Shown piece after piece: positions 13,418 through 32,144 of a stretch of 64,000 nucleotides of DNA (within the stretch, counting starts at the first letter, position 1; each line of letters opens with the position of its first letter). The translations under genes were made by a program, and so were the position numbers. The notes below the pieces were generated by a model, which ran no database searches, was not told the DNA's origin, and saw nothing but the letters and a program-made list of their open reading frames with translations. The DNA is taken from NCBI GenBank assembly GCA_028554795.2, contig CM068826.1, positions 102,860,346 to 102,924,345 on the forward strand, written 5' to 3'. The DNA comes from Sinohyriopsis cumingii (Eukaryota > Mollusca > Bivalvia > Unionida > Unionidae).

Positions 13418-14284
13418 ATGGGGATGGATCTAAAGGTATTTGAAGGTGAAGTAGATGACGACTTAATATGTGGACTTTGTCGTAAAGTCCTGCTTGATCC
13501 CATAACAGCTGGATGTAGCCATATTTTCTGCCGTTCCTGCGTTGCTAAGAAATTTTTATCCGGAGCTATAAAGGTACGCTGTCCATCATGCAGTTCGGAC
13601 CTCGGACAGGAATGCAAGCAGACAACAGTAGAGTTCAAACTGAAGCTCCTGCGTTTGAACGTCCGCTGTAGTCATGGTTGTGGTGCTTCGTTTTCTCTGG
13701 CTGATCTACCAGAACATGCCCAGATCTGTCCATATGCGCCAGAGATTTGTCCCAATAGGGCTAAAGGCTGCAAAAAAAGTGTCAGAAGATGTGACTTAAA
13801 GAAACATCTAGAAGAGTGTGATTACCGCAAGGTAGACTGTGAAGCTTGCGGTTTTATGACGGTTTACTGTGAGTTATTTACCCATCAGAGTCGAGTACGG
13901 TGTCTGGAAAAGAAACTTAAACAACAAGTTGCCAGAGAACAGCGGAGTATTGCCAATGAAGTAAAGAGGCACAGGGATAAAATGTTCAAAGATCATATTC
14001 GGTTGGAGCAACAACAGCGAAAAAAGATTCTGGATCATTCACGAGCAATGAACGGGAAGTTAAATTTGTCGACAAGAAACGCAAATTCAAGAGAAAGTTT
14101 GGTCGGTTTTAATTACAGTAAAAGAACAGAAGAGAGGGAGAAAGATTTGGCCTTAAGGGACGATGTGGATGCCCAGACTCCACATTCATCTAGATCTGGT
14201 TTTGCCCTGATGGCATGCAGACAATGTGGAAAACCATTCCGTTCAGATGCCAATAAGCCACATTCATGTAGATGGCATGCTGGG
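13418..14284 (+). CDS. RING plus TRAF-type zinc finger E3 ubiquitin ligase, 5' coding exon
   Basis: This encodes a cytoplasmic-type RING E3 ubiquitin ligase; by family knowledge the RING recruits the E2 enzyme and the TRAF-type zinc fingers bind substrate or scaffold. From the ATG at 13418 (context GCCAAGATGG, better than the upstream in-frame start), the C3HC4 RING is C18-x2-C21-x11-C33-x-H35-x2-C38-x2-C41-x13-C55-x2-C58. It is followed at about residues 80-165 by TRAF-type Cys/His fingers. Next comes a basic coiled-coil-like stretch (about 165-220), and then a CxxC...C element (ACRQCGKPF...HSC) at the exon end. The layout resembles RNF151 or NRDP1-like proteins, but I cannot fix orthology. 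The frame stays open into a GA microsatellite and gives meaningless Arg-Glu repeats. A 5' splice site GG|GTATGT at 14284/14285 marks the real exon end. Downstream exons were not found, so the gene is partial. Confidence 0.8.
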
Positions 14285-14290
14285 GTATGT

Positions 14291-14297
14291 AGAGAGA

Positions 14298-14355
<58 letters not shown>
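14291..14355. repeat. (GA)n microsatellite just inside an intron
   Basis: A nearly pure AG repeat begins 6 bp after the predicted 5' splice site of the RING gene. It explains the Arg-Glu tail that a naive translation would append. Confidence 0.9.
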
Positions 14356-16539
<2,184 letters not shown>

Positions 16540-17700
16540 ATATTTTCTTATGCAAGAGTGCAGGGATCCAAAGTGGCGTCGAGGATTTAGCAAGGATTGC
16601 AACCAATGTTGATCTGACTGAGTTTGCCAGCCGGGTTGTTGATATCGACCTAGGAGATTTTGAATTTTCAAGATTAAAGTGGGAAGCCGCAGAAGTCCAA
16701 CGCGGAGATTCAGTCTGTTGTTTTGATGTTGCAAGGACTCATCGCGAAAACACCTTCCCGAATCAATAATAAGAGAAAATCAGAGACTATAGCGTGTCGG
16801 TGGAACGCATCAAAACTTACATTGATGTTTTCGAGCCTGCGACTAAACAATACGTGGATGCAAATGTGTCTTCACCAATACGTGTAGAAGCTTCGTGAGC
16901 AACAATCAAAGGAATATTATCCAACGAAGAATTAGCGACCAAAGAGGAAGCGGAGAAAATGACACAATTTCAGGTTATCGACTATATTTACTGCCGCTGT
17001 GGATGGCTTTGATAACCCTAAACACTTTAGGTGCGCGGGTCTGAATAGTATTTGCTTTTCTTACGAATACTTCATCGTAGGTGGGGTTGAATGGTAATAT
17101 TGATAAATCATCACCAGCGCCTGAACAGGGCCAACCTGTCAATCATTTGCACTTCACGGTGACTATACTAATAGATTAACACTGATGGACCCTCGAAATT
17201 ACCGACGTGAAAAATAATAAAAGCGGAACAACAGCTGCGTGATAACGTCGCCAAGAAAACCGTTTTCAGTCCCGAAGTTCAAACTCGTGTGTGTGATTGT
17301 AAATGCTTTTTAGCGGAACCACCGCCTCGACCAACGTTGGCCTTGGTAATGTTGGAATTGTGACTACAGCAACCATCATTGGAATACCAGGCGGATTTGC
17401 TGTCGGGGTTATATAGATAGAGACCGGTGTCGCGGCTTGCGCTGCCAAAATGATTGCATTACGTCGAAATTCACGAATACGCGTCTAGTCAGAACTACTG
17501 GCGGTGGCACAAAGCAGTCTCAGCACAATTGCTAAGCTGTACTCGGTGGCCATTGAAGATAAAAGGATTACTTTTGCGAAATTTGAAACGGTCATGGTTG
17601 AAATGGAAAACTACCGACGACTCCACGCACAAATGAATCATCTGGTTAAAAGTTCGCGGAAAGCTCCTCTTTCCAAAAACAGTAATTGTCTTTCATAGAT
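16540..17700 (+). pseudogene. relic of Polinton/adintovirus-like structural genes
   Basis: Broken plus-strand frames show three recognisable pieces. Around 16574-16705 is GVEDLARIATNVDLTEFASR and onward, an acidic helical protein. Around 17307-17420 is a Gly/Val/Thr-rich hydrophobic segment with GLGNVGIVTTATIIGIPGG. Around 17500-17640 is LSTIAKLYSVAIEDKRITFA followed by KFETVMVEMENY. The second and third pieces match, in order and pattern, the hydrophobic segment and the following helix (YSKLSSLLSESLNDGVISD) of the intact membrane protein at 41192-41722 in the nearby element. I infer a decayed copy of a related element, with many stops and shifts. Confidence 0.5.
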
Positions 17701-19817
17701 TGAAAAATTATATAAAATGATTTTTAAGAAAACATTCACACCTTCCAAATTATTGCGGAAATACAAAAAGTTACTTTTTTCATTCCTACAAAAAACGCCA
17801 ATGAAATATATGAAATCAGTTCAATCACATTATCTAAGGTTGAATGCTTTTAAATATTGTCCGGCTGTATAAAAATCTGGTATCATTACATAAAGCATTT
17901 ACAGCCTCTATTTGACAGTATTAAGTCAATGCAAACACCTGGTATCGACAAACGATATATACAGCCTCTAAATTGTATTATTAGGTCAGTGACGCTCAAA
18001 TTAGAAGATGTGGAAGAAAGAATATTTTTGGTGGATCAAAAAATAGATCGAACCGAAGACGATCCTCTTTTGCCATTAGACAAGCTCTTAATGCTTGCAA
18101 TGGTTTAAGCCGTATCCGGACGCTTTATCTTAATATCCATAAATTATTATATGGAACACATTTAGTAACCAAATTAACTATATTTTTAATAGATGAAATT
18201 CAGGCAGAAGTAGAGACCGGATAGATCTCTTGTTTGGCTTGCCCAGATTTTGCTCACATCAGGCTTCTCATTGCCATCCTACATGAGTTTGTGTAACGAT
18301 CTCAGGTGGCTTGTTTGGAGGGCTCACGCGGGTTACTATCGCGGATGCATGCGTATGCATAAATCCTTAGCGGTTAAAAGTCATTGGTTGTATAAAAGAG
18401 GTTTAGCGAACGTGAATCTTGATCGGCCGACCAATCTCAACCCGCTATAATGATAGTACTCAAGCAAAATTGAAAATCAAACGCGAAAAGTAAGAACACA
18501 CAGGTAGACAATATGGTAGGTGGAATGTACTAAATCGAGAGTTTAGGTCCGATTTTCATGGAAACGATGAAATGTTAGCAGGACTTCTGGGTGTTCATAT
18601 TTTCTAGTATGAACAGTGCTTTTAGTTTGCATATTTCTTTCAAAGTTAATGTGTGTTGCAACGGCGCAGAATGACGGTATATACAGAAATGGCACTGTGT
18701 TACCATCGTTAGGAGACGGTTCATGCATTCTGCTTTTTTTATTTATATATCTTTGTTTACATGTGCGACTTAAGATGAATTGGGTGCAGTAAGGGTTCAT
18801 TAAAAATTTCCAGTGCCAAATGGTTAATGATAATAATGATAGTAGTAGTAGTAGTAGTAGTCTTGATCAATAAATATTGCTGCTGACTGATGTGGTAATT
18901 TAATCATATAATAATTTGCTTAATATTTCATTCAGCGTAAAATAATGACATTTACTGCCCGTGTAATTTACCTTTGTTGATCTTTGAAGATACCTACCAT
19001 CAATTTCATCTCGGAGAGATTAAGTCAGTATATACAATTTTCTTTGTTCCGTTCTTTCTATACACATAGCTAATCACACACTCAAATACAAAATGTTGTT
19101 CCTTATGTATAGCTAGTCACACATGTATATACAAAGTCCTGATCTAGACATTGTCTACATTGAAATAATAAAGTTTGCGGAACAACACAATTGAAAGAAT
19201 AATTTGCAATGATTCATAAAGAAAAGAAAATTAAGAACTGTTTCTTTCATAATTGACATATTTAAAGGCCCATAAGCCTTTGTTCCTTTTTAAATTGTAT
19301 TTTCTTACTATTTTCTTTCATTTACCTTCTTAGAACAAATATTTCTCCATTTGCCTTTGCCAATTATAGAACCCCACAGTACACAAACACTTACAATGAT
19401 CTACATGTATGCAGTTCTATAGACGTCGATAAGTTGATGCTTGTGTATGATCAACCTGGTTGACTGCTTGTAGTTCGATTGTTTCAATGTCATAAGCGAG
19501 AGATATCTCAACTACACGGCTGATCAATATTAATTACATAATGGTAGACTATGCCATTTCCGGGTGTTGAAGGATGTTAGAAAGACGATGTGACTTTTAG
19601 CCGGTTATCATCTGTTGAATAAATCACGAAGTGTGGTATCATTTTTGCATAAAATTACGCACACAGAAATCAACGGCTACAATCTGCTGGATGTAAATTT
19701 TTAATTTGATTTCCTCCAGTTAGATGTTTATTTCAATAGTCCAAGACTCTGCACATAACCATTCGAATCACTTTCGTCACATCCAAACATTTTAACGGTT
19801 TATTTTGAGGTGTACAT

Positions 19818-19867
<50 letters not shown>

Positions 19868-20992
19868 GTCTTCAATGATTTGAATGAAATGTGTATTGAG
19901 TCAACAAAACAATCTTTTCGCACAACACAAAATGTATAATAGAAACAGCCGCTCTGAATATTAAACACTACACTGGCGAGATAGCATATTTGCACACATT
20001 ACATAAAAGTACACAATATGCGGAAAATTCACTGTGCTTTCTAGTGTATTAGAAACTTCACATTTCACGGCAAACAGTGAAGACCCAGATCTGATGCTGC
20101 ATTTTGCCCAGGCTAATAAGGGTATACGTTGTTTGTTCTACTCGTGAACACGCAATATACTGTTTTCTTCTTTTTTATCATCTAAAATATAAATGTAGTT
20201 TCGAAACAAATTTAACAAACAAACAAACAACTAGGACATCCCTTCTACTCCAGTATAGATGCATTGTATTAACAGTGTTTTAACGCAGGCTTTATGAAAA
20301 GCTGAGTAGTCCTACCAAGCTTAGCTGTTAGAAGTGATTACTTTGCAAATATATTATTTTTTGCTGATTCGAAGTTATTACTTTACGAATAGACTATTTT
20401 GTTGCTGTCATTTAGGTGTATTGTGTTCATTACTCACAAAATAGCACACATACAAAATAATAGCGGAAAATGGCCGGTACTGGACTGTTTACCACCAACT
20501 TAATTTTGTTTGGACAACAAAAGTATACCCTAATTTGTCACAGCATTTTGCGACAGTAGATCTAAGTCTTCTCATATATGTTCATGTTAGACGCGGGTAA
20601 ATACGGTAGAGGATTGTTACTCTAATTTTATTGATTGTAAATCTAATCTGGATTATAATGAACACACTATTCAGATCCAATGATTATCGAAATCTCTAGC
20701 ATGGAAAATATAAAGACCCCCAGCCCCATAGTCATCATTGAAACATTTCGTTAATGTCATTTACAATTTCAGAAATTCGCTTGTTTCGTAAATCTTTGAA
20801 CATTTTACTTCTTCAAACATTCCTTTTGGATTTGTTGAGTCTAATTAAGGTGTTACGATGATATCACTATCTTAGCAGAAGCCAGTATGGCTGGAAGAAG
20901 ATTAAGAACTCGTGATGCTGTGTTTTAATTGTTAATTCTGAAAGCAAATTATCAGAATTTTCATATAACTGTAATTCCGACGTATGCGTGAC

Positions 20993-20993
<1 letters not shown>
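17701..20993. other. non-coding stretch
   Basis: No gene is supported. Frames at 17857-18108 and 18250-18450 have fairly complex composition and may be further eroded pieces of the relic on their left, but I recognise nothing in them. Simple repeats are (TAG)n at 18838-18861 and (TC)n at 19819-19865. Confidence 0.35.

Positions 20994-21045
<52 letters not shown>
20994..21045. repeat. (GT)n microsatellite
   Basis: About 25 GT dinucleotides. Confidence 0.97.
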
Positions 21046-21047
<2 letters not shown>

Positions 21048-21079
21048 TAGATTTTTAACATAGCTTTAACAATTTTTCC

Positions 21080-21530
21080 CGTCATATCGCTACGATGTCT
21101 GCAGTGTGGCAGTTTATAGTGATGTCTGGCACTGGGGCATCATGCCGCAGATATGTAGGATTATGTCCCACCCAGCCACATTATCCTGACACTAGGCCAG
21201 CCAGTTCTAACACTAACCTCTTAATGCTGAGCCAATGTGGGCATGTGAGAAAGCTTGCCAGTAGCTTCTCGTGGGTCGGTGGTTCTTTCCGGGGTTTTCC
21301 GGGTTCTTCCTCCACCATTAATACTGGCCGCCATGTATAGCCTATCGTGCTGAAAAATGGCGTTAAACCCCACAACAACAACAACAACAACTTAATGCAG
21401 AGCGCCTAGCGAGGCAGTTGTTAGTACCATTTTTATAAGTTTTTATTATGACGTGGCTGGGGTTCGATCCTGCGACCTCCCGCCTCCGAGGCGGACGCCC
21501 TAAGCATGTGGCCGCCGGAACGGTGACAGT
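21080..21530 (-). mobile_element. tRNA-headed SINE (type 2), split by a second SINE
   Basis: Read on the minus strand, the right end gives a tRNA-like promoter: a G-C rich anticodon-arm-like hairpin (CCGCCTC/GAGGCGG) and then a B-box-like GGATCGAACCCC near 21450. The body carries the motifs GCCTCGCTAGGCGCTCTGCA and GTGTCAGGATAATGTGGCTG, which I associate with a SINE widespread in marine invertebrates. The body is interrupted at 21232-21390 by another SINE. The sequence CTTAATGCWGAG occurs on both sides, so the two halves once joined. Confidence 0.65.
21232..21390 (+). mobile_element. SINE type 1 copy, 5'-truncated, nested in another SINE
   Basis: It contains the shared body of the type 1 family (GAGAAAGCTTGCCAGTAGCT, then GGGTTTTCCGGGTTCTTCC, then ATGGCGTTAAACCC) and an (ACA)n tail. 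The flanking 12-bp repeat CTTAATGCTGAG/CTTAATGCAGAG, one mismatch, is its target-site duplication (21220-21231 and 21391-21402). The tRNA-like head is missing. Confidence 0.8.
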
Positions 21531-24979
<3,449 letters not shown>

Positions 24980-25150
24980 TTTGGGTTTTTTGTGGGTTTA
25001 ACGCCATTTTTTAGCACCCGATCAAGCTATACATGGCGGCCAGTATATTTGGTGGAGGGAGAACCCTGGGAAGAACAATCAACACACGAGAAGCTACTGG
25101 CCAGCTTTCTCACATACCCTCGTTGGCCGAGCTGAGGTTCGAACCCAATC
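24980..25150 (-). mobile_element. SINE type 1 copy, diverged
   Basis: On the plus strand it begins with the complement of the tail region (GGGTTTAACGCCATTTTTTA) and continues through ATACATGGCGGCCAGTAT, CACGAGAAGCTACTGGCCAG and a remnant B box (GGTTCGAACCC), in the order of the other copies. The simple tail is lost. Confidence 0.75.
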
Positions 25151-25947
25151 GTGCAGAAGTGATTAAATTAAGTATCTGCGAAATAAAGTTCTGGGGCAGC
25201 TTGGAGTCCAATAGTAAGAACATAGAAAAACGTATATTTGAAGGTAAATTGTTAATTTAAATCTTTACTAATGTGGATATTCGTTCAAGTAATGCACAAA
25301 TTCACGCAACAAAAAAAGGACATGGGTCAGTGGATAGCGCTAATGGCTTGTTAAAGACTTTTTTCAGAATCACTGGAACTCTTAGAATGCATTTTCAGCT
25401 TTCCCGGAGTATAACTGTATCTTCAGGGTTCTAAGCTGCTCATGGAATTATATTGTTTTGTGCAATGTAACTATCAGTCAATTAGCAAACCAGTAATTAG
25501 TCGTTCGGTTTGTCTGCCCGTAAAATTATACGTATATTATATAAGATTAATGATTTTCTTTTCCTATTTCAGACATGTTTCAGGTGTGGAAAACTAGACT
25601 ACCAACCAGGATGCATGACGGGATACCACAAAGCATGACATCGCCTGTACTTTTTTGTTACTGAAATGTCCTCTCATCTTTGACAGTTGCGTTAATTTTA
25701 ATGATATTCATGTGTGCATACAGGTGGAAATAATCTTTGACAATCAGCCTTATTTCCATAACGTGCATGATGCAGCAGAACCTGGTTTATTAGAACAACG
25801 GGCACAGAAATATAAAAAAGTAAACGTGTTCGGATAAACAAGCCTGGTTTATACGGAAAGGGATGGGTGGGATTTGGTGGGGTACAATTGTTGCTTAGAC
25901 TTCGAATAATATGGATTGGATAAAAGAACAACAGTGACTTCATATGT

Positions 25948-26063
<116 letters not shown>

Positions 26064-26456
26064 TCCATGTGCACATATTACTGAGTGCAAATCCGAATGC
26101 TATATGTGCATATAATTTTAGCATTGATGCTGCATACAGGCTTTTTTTATTCTACGATTTCTTCTACATATATCTGAAAATTTTATCAATTAACCCTTTG
26201 TTAATTTATTACGTTCAGAGCATTTAATATTTATCATAGATTATAGTAAAATATTATTGAAAAGTTTTCTACCAATGTAAAATAAATACTCGTACCATCT
26301 GTTATGATAATTTAGCGAATTTATTCTCTACGTCGTTGAATGTATTTATTTCCTATAATTTAATTTACACAGAGGCAGAAAACAAAATTACGTGTACATT
26401 CACGGAAAGAAATAGAATATGCTGATGATAGATTTTTATGCAAATAATGTTCTGCT

Positions 26457-26620
26457 TATTATGTTTCTATTGCTTATATATGGTATTAAATTAAGCTTAT
26501 TAAGTTTCTGTTACTTATATATGGTATTAAATTAAGCTTATTAAGTTTCTATTACTTATATATGGTATTAAATTAAGCTTATTAAGTTTCTATTGCTTAT
26601 ATATGGTATTAACGTAAGCT
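26457..26620. repeat. 41-bp tandem repeat, about four copies
   Basis: The unit contains TATATATGGTATTAA, AAGCTTATTAAG and TTTCTRTTRC. Four copies follow head to tail with only a few substitutions, and the last copy is diverged at its end (TTAACGTAAGC). Confidence 0.9.
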
Positions 26621-26888
26621 TTTTATGCTATGTTAATGAGTATACTAATAAAACATACCTTTAGATACCAGTGTTTATTTTACATACTAAGCTAAAGAGA
26701 GGCATTTCTTGTGCTTTAAAATAGTTCAAGTTATTTTTGCGGGAGTGTAGTAAAATGTGTATAGGTATGTATGTATGTACGTATGTATGTATGCTTCTTC
26801 ACGTGTGTGAATGGACTGCCAGATGATTAAAAGATGCCTGCAAAAGAAATATAGGGATGTCCCGAGAAACTACTTACATAGGGTATTG

Positions 26889-26919
<31 letters not shown>

Positions 26920-26977
26920 CATTCACACACATACATACATACATACATATATAAGTATTGTTACCTAAACACATGCA

Positions 26978-26983
<6 letters not shown>

Positions 26984-27048
<65 letters not shown>
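26984..27048. repeat. (AT)n microsatellite
   Basis: About 32 AT dinucleotides. Confidence 0.97.
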
Positions 27049-27051
<3 letters not shown>

Positions 27052-28625
27052 CATGCATACAAGCATCCATATAACCTTATGCAACTATATATTCATATCT
27101 CTTCATATTTTTGAAAGTCGTGATGGTGAATGTATAAGTAATATATACTTGCTAGATCAAGAGCACGAATTGAAAAAATGAGACATAATTATCCTCGTTA
27201 ATGGTAAAAACTAGATATATTAAATTCCTGGACACTACATACTCATCAGATCATACAAAACTTCAAACTTCTTTAAGTTGAGTAGAATGTCAGTTTACAA
27301 GTGTGCTATTCACAGCTGCACATACGGATACTTTGAATGAGTTCAAGATAACGTTTGCATTTGAAATAAAATAATATTCAAGTATCGCCAGACCAAAGGA
27401 TCAACGTATAGGGCATCGGAAAGACATTTCTTGCGTGCATGACCGTGTAAGTCTTGTTTTCTTAAGTATATAACTTGCTTGCACTTCAGGTCTCAGGAAA
27501 AAAAAAAAAAAAAAAGAAAACAGCCCCCACCAAAAAAATAAAGAAATAAACCTTCCCAAGCGCACGTTCCTGGGACGAGCAAGTTACAAGAGTTACTTGT
27601 CCCTGTCCTCATTGTCGTCAACACAGTACATTTCTCTCAGTATGCTTCATCCACTTTTACTAAAGAACCACACGTAAGCTTGATAGTATTATGGGTCAAA
27701 ACCATAAAGATATTATATTCTAATACATGGCTCTTTAGATACACATATAATGAGAGGCATCTGGTTAGAAGATATTGATACGCTTGCCTCAGATCATCAG
27801 CATTTTCAAGACTGTGCAGCTTTATTAATATACTGTTAAGCCAATGTAAACATGCCCTCGGATATTTCTGTAGGTATTTTTGTAAGACTGGAATAAATTT
27901 TCACAAAAATGTTCGAAACTTACACCTGAAAGAAAAAATCCAACCTATCCAACTTCTTCCAACTTTCATACTAAATGGTATCACCGTATCAATTGTTCTT
28001 TTTCATTGACCTCAACGCTGATGTTTAGCGAAATAAATATACTTTGTATCCTACCTCATCATGCGTGTCACACACTGTCAAAGAGAACAGTGTTAGATTC
28101 GTCTATCTGAAAAGAAGAGAACCATTGCGTTAAAGGAAGATAACTGTACTCGAACTAAACAGTTGACCTTTTACAAAATTTATGAATCCAGGGACATCGA
28201 GGAGAGCAGACGTACTTTGGGTGCGCTCTATATCAACATGAAACTACTTGTTCGTAAGCTTTTATTAATTCATTAATTACATTGATTTCATATGTTTGTT
28301 GCTTATCAATTTAAATTTCGTTTGTAGCAACCTGTAATTTTGACACAGAGTGCTTTTTTTGAATACATGACACATAGTTTTACACAACAGCATGAAACCA
28401 TATGAGCGAAAATCAGGTCGCTCTTAGGATAGGCTGATAAATAATTTGGACCACATCCGTTATCCATTATACCAATTAATCATTTTGTATTACTTAATTT
28501 TGCAGTTTGTATAATTGTGTAGTATAGAGAATCGTACCTTTTCTACTACAGTGTGTGAAATTTGGAAACATTTTGGGAATTTTTTCTCCAAATAGTATTA
28601 TGGCCCAGGGACATAAAACTATGTA

Positions 28626-29751
28626 TAAAGGGCAAGACTTGATCAGTACTTTGCAGTTAAAATAGAGAAAGGGGATGGGAGAGATATTTTAATAGCCTCT
28701 CACCCCAAAGGATGCCAACTGCTAGATTTCGGGGACGTTACAGATTGCTCCCGACATTCAGTCATAATCACCGCATTCAAAGCGAAAAGATTACCCATAG
28801 ATGAGATTGAGGGAATACAAAATGGAGGGAGAAATAGATTTATTATCTACCCCAAAGACTATGACACACCCCTATTAAACATGGGGCAAATATACATTAA
28901 GGGAATGACAGCAAAGGTGTCAGAAGCACTCCAAATCACCAGAGGGTTAGAGCCAAGAACAAGAGACGTAATGGTCTCGGGGCTCTCCATGGAAGTTGAT
29001 AACGAAGCACTGATAGACAAAATAAAACAGAAATTCCAGATCAACATTAAAAACCAAAAACATGGCAACTGTGTGGGGGTACCAGAAAATAAAAACCGGG
29101 GTAAGAATCATTACAGTTACCAAAGAGGACGCAGCCAAGCTCCCAGCATTTTTCTATGTTTTGGGTTTCCTGCTAAAACGTGGTACAAGAGATGTGAGTA
29201 CGAGTGTCACTGTACGCGATGTAGGAAAACTGGGCATGCGCCCAGTGACTGTACAAATCCGTTAGCCCCAAGCACATATGCAAGTGCGGCGGCTACAAAT
29301 ACAACAAAAACTGTTGATGAGGAAATAAATGGCGAAAATTTGATTGATTTCGTAAATACGGACATAATTGACCAGACAACCTCACAACTAAATGACACAA
29401 CAACCACGCCTTATGGAAACACTCGGACACCCACAATAAATACCACCGGCAAAGATCTAGAGTGGGAAGACTTTGTCACCCCAGAAAAGACCTGCCGTCC
29501 AGGAACCCCCAAATACGAGGATGAAATATTGGGGGAAAAACCCGTATTTTCTAATACAACTTGAGGATGAAATTATCCAAGAGAGCGAGGGGAAACAAGA
29601 AGAGCCACCAGGAATCAAGCCCATGACATCGACATCAACACCGGCGCAGAAGCGCAAACACGCCACGTCGTCGCATGACTCCTCCCCTGAAGGGGAGTTG
29701 AGCTATGTGTACCAAATACTAAACAAAACCCAAGGAATAGTAATCCCGTAA
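28626..29751 (+). pseudogene. LINE ORF1 (RNA-binding, CCHC zinc knuckle), frameshifted
   Basis: A frame open from about 28626 to 29564 (first ATG only at 28881) encodes a nucleic-acid-binding ORF1-type protein. It includes a CCHC zinc knuckle, CHCTRCRKTGHAPSDC, at about 29205-29252, followed by a Ser/Thr/Asn-rich tail. Near 29555 the frame shifts to another that continues to 29751. Upstream, ATG-led codons near 28600 are out of frame with the main body, implying another shift. ORF1 proteins coat LINE RNA. This copy is not expected to be functional. Confidence 0.75.
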
Positions 29752-30065
29752 GGGCTAAAATCATGAAAAAAAAAAAGGAAAGACAAAGACAAGGACATTG
29801 AAGCCACTACAGAACAAACAAAAAAAAAAAAAACGAAAATGGAACTGATACGGAAAACGAAAGCGAATACGAATCAGATATGGAAACCATAAACGACTCA
29901 CAGCTTACGGAAAACAGCAACCAATCAAACGAGGCTCTGGGACCAATCCAGAGTCTCACAGGAATGTAAACATAATATAAATACAACAACAAAAAAAATG
30001 AATATAACAACTTTAACTGAAATACATACAATTAAATTCTATATAAAAGTGATACGGCACCTGGG

Positions 30066-31769
30066 AGTGAAGCAAAAATGGAAGAAACAAATTTCCGGAT
30101 AGCTATTATCAACAACAATGGGATAGACAAAGCGAACGCAGATAAAATACCCAAAGAAACAAACTTTGATGTAATAATGATACAAGAAACACACAATGGA
30201 ATTACGCCAGAATTCAAATTTTTATTAGAAGACAAACTTAACGCAATAGTGATATGCAACAATTTTACAAATAATTATATGGGGGGGGGGGGAGGGCGGG
30301 TAGCAACAATAATAATATTTTGTATAGAAAACTTATCTAACTACCTACAACAATATTCGATGGAAAATCTTATCATGGGGGAGATTTCAATTGGGATGGG
30401 GACGAAATTGACAGAACGACTGATCTAACAACAAGTGACAAAATATACCGACCTGAAATGACACATTAATAAATAAACACAATTTACATGACATTTATAG
30501 AAAACTGATCATATTAAGAAGATAATTTACCTTTAACTATAAACAAAACCAGTCTAGCAGGATTGATAAATTTTACGGGAATTTTTGTGATCCATTAATA
30601 TATATTAATACTGCAATAACCAACCAAATACTATCAGACCATTTCATGGTCACTATGGACCTAAATATGAAAAAAAGAGAAAAATGGGGGCCAGGGCTAT
30701 GGAAACTAAATAATAAGATTTTAAATGACAAAGAATATGTAGAAATAATAAAAAAAGAAATCAAAACCTTCAAAAATGAAGAAAATATTAATATAATAAA
30801 TGATTGGGATGTTTTAAAAACATAATAAAAACAATATCTATTCAGTACTCAAATAGAAGGGCGGTAAAACAGAAAAAGACAAACACGAACTCAAATTAGA
30901 ACTAAGCAAAACAACAAAAGATGATGAAAAAAACGACTGACAGACAAAATTAAAATCATTGAAGAAGACGAAAATCAGGGGAGAATAATAAGGGCGGGAT
31001 AATTTACAGAGATCTACAACGAGGCAAAAAACTTATATAAACAAGAATAATTTAGAAAAAGGGGTGATACAATTTTAAACAAAGTCAAAATAAACAATGT
31101 AACCCATACTGTAAAAGAAGATATCCTAAATATTATTTCCCAAGATTATAAGGAACTATACACCACACAGAACATAGACTTCAGCACAATCGACTGCTAC
31201 TTAAAAAATGTCGACTGTGAGATGACATCAACAGTACATAGAGACCAATGTGATGACGTCATCTCAGATGAAGAAATCACAAAGAGTATAGCTACACTCA
31301 CTAAAAAGAAATCGCCAGGGAAAGATGGACTCACCGTGGAATTCTACCAAAAGTTCAGAATAACGCCGATCTTAAACGCTTTGTATAATAATATATTTTT
31401 AAGTAAAAATAAAATGACTAAATCTATGAGGGAGGGGGTTATCACAATTATATACAAAGGGAAATGGGATAGAGACGAGATTAAAAATTGGAGGCCCATA
31501 TCACTTTTAAACACGGACTATAAGATTTTGAGTATGATTTTAACAAATAGAGTAAAGGGTGGGATTAACAAAATAATTAATGTGAATCAAACTTGTGGGG
31601 GAATATGGAGGGATATACAAAACAATATTTTACACATTAAAACTATAATTGACTACATAAATGAAACTGGTACGAAGGGTGCTATGGTACTCTTAGACCA
31701 AGAGAAAGCTTTCGACCAAATAGAACAAAACTATATACAGAATGTATTAAAATAATTTGGTTTCGGACC
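30066..31769 (+). pseudogene. LINE ORF2, endonuclease and first part of reverse transcriptase
   Basis: From 30078 the frame encodes an APE-type endonuclease start (RIAIINNNGIDKANADK, then FDVIMIQETHNG). It then breaks into fragments by stops and shifts. From 31222 a 177-codon frame gives reverse transcriptase motifs SPGKDGLTVEFYQKF, KNWRPISLLNTDYKI and VLLDQEKAFDQIE, typical of L1/Tx1 elements. It reaches a stop at 31755 just before the MITE insertion. A G-tract at 30282 may be the site of one frameshift. Confidence 0.8.
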
Positions 31770-31777
31770 CAACTACC

Positions 31778-32136
31778 CAGTGGCGTCAATCGGGTTGGTC
31801 TCACCCAGTGCGGTAGCTCATGGTGTCACCCCCATGGTCCTCCTTCCGTAACAGACCATACAGAATCCTTAGTAATGTCATTTTGTTGTCACCCCCCTCT
31901 GATGGTGTCACCCGGTGCAGTCCGCACTCCCCGCATCCCCCTAGCGACGCCACTGCTGTGCCTGCTAGTCATGTATTTAACTATGATCGGTTATCCGCTT
32001 ATGAAATCCTACTAGACCGAGCAGTGTGTGCTCTGCAAAATTTGCAATTTTTCATTTTGGTGTCACCCCTCTGAGATGGTGTCACCCGGTGCGGTCCGCC
32101 CCCCCCCCCCCCGGCCCCCCCCCAGCGACGCCACTG
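31778..32136. mobile_element. hAT-like non-autonomous DNA transposon (MITE)
   Basis: A 359-bp GC-rich insertion begins CAGTGGCGTC and ends GACGCCACTG, perfect 10-bp terminal inverted repeats. It is flanked by CAACTACC (31770-31777) and CAACTGCC (32137-32144), an 8-bp target-site duplication with one mismatch, the size expected for hAT elements. Internally it repeats GTGTCACCC...GGTGCRGTCCGC twice and contains C-runs. Excluding it restores the reading order of the host LINE (FGFGPN before, VNGKCTKEFEIS after). Confidence 0.85.
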
Positions 32137-32144
32137 CAACTGCC

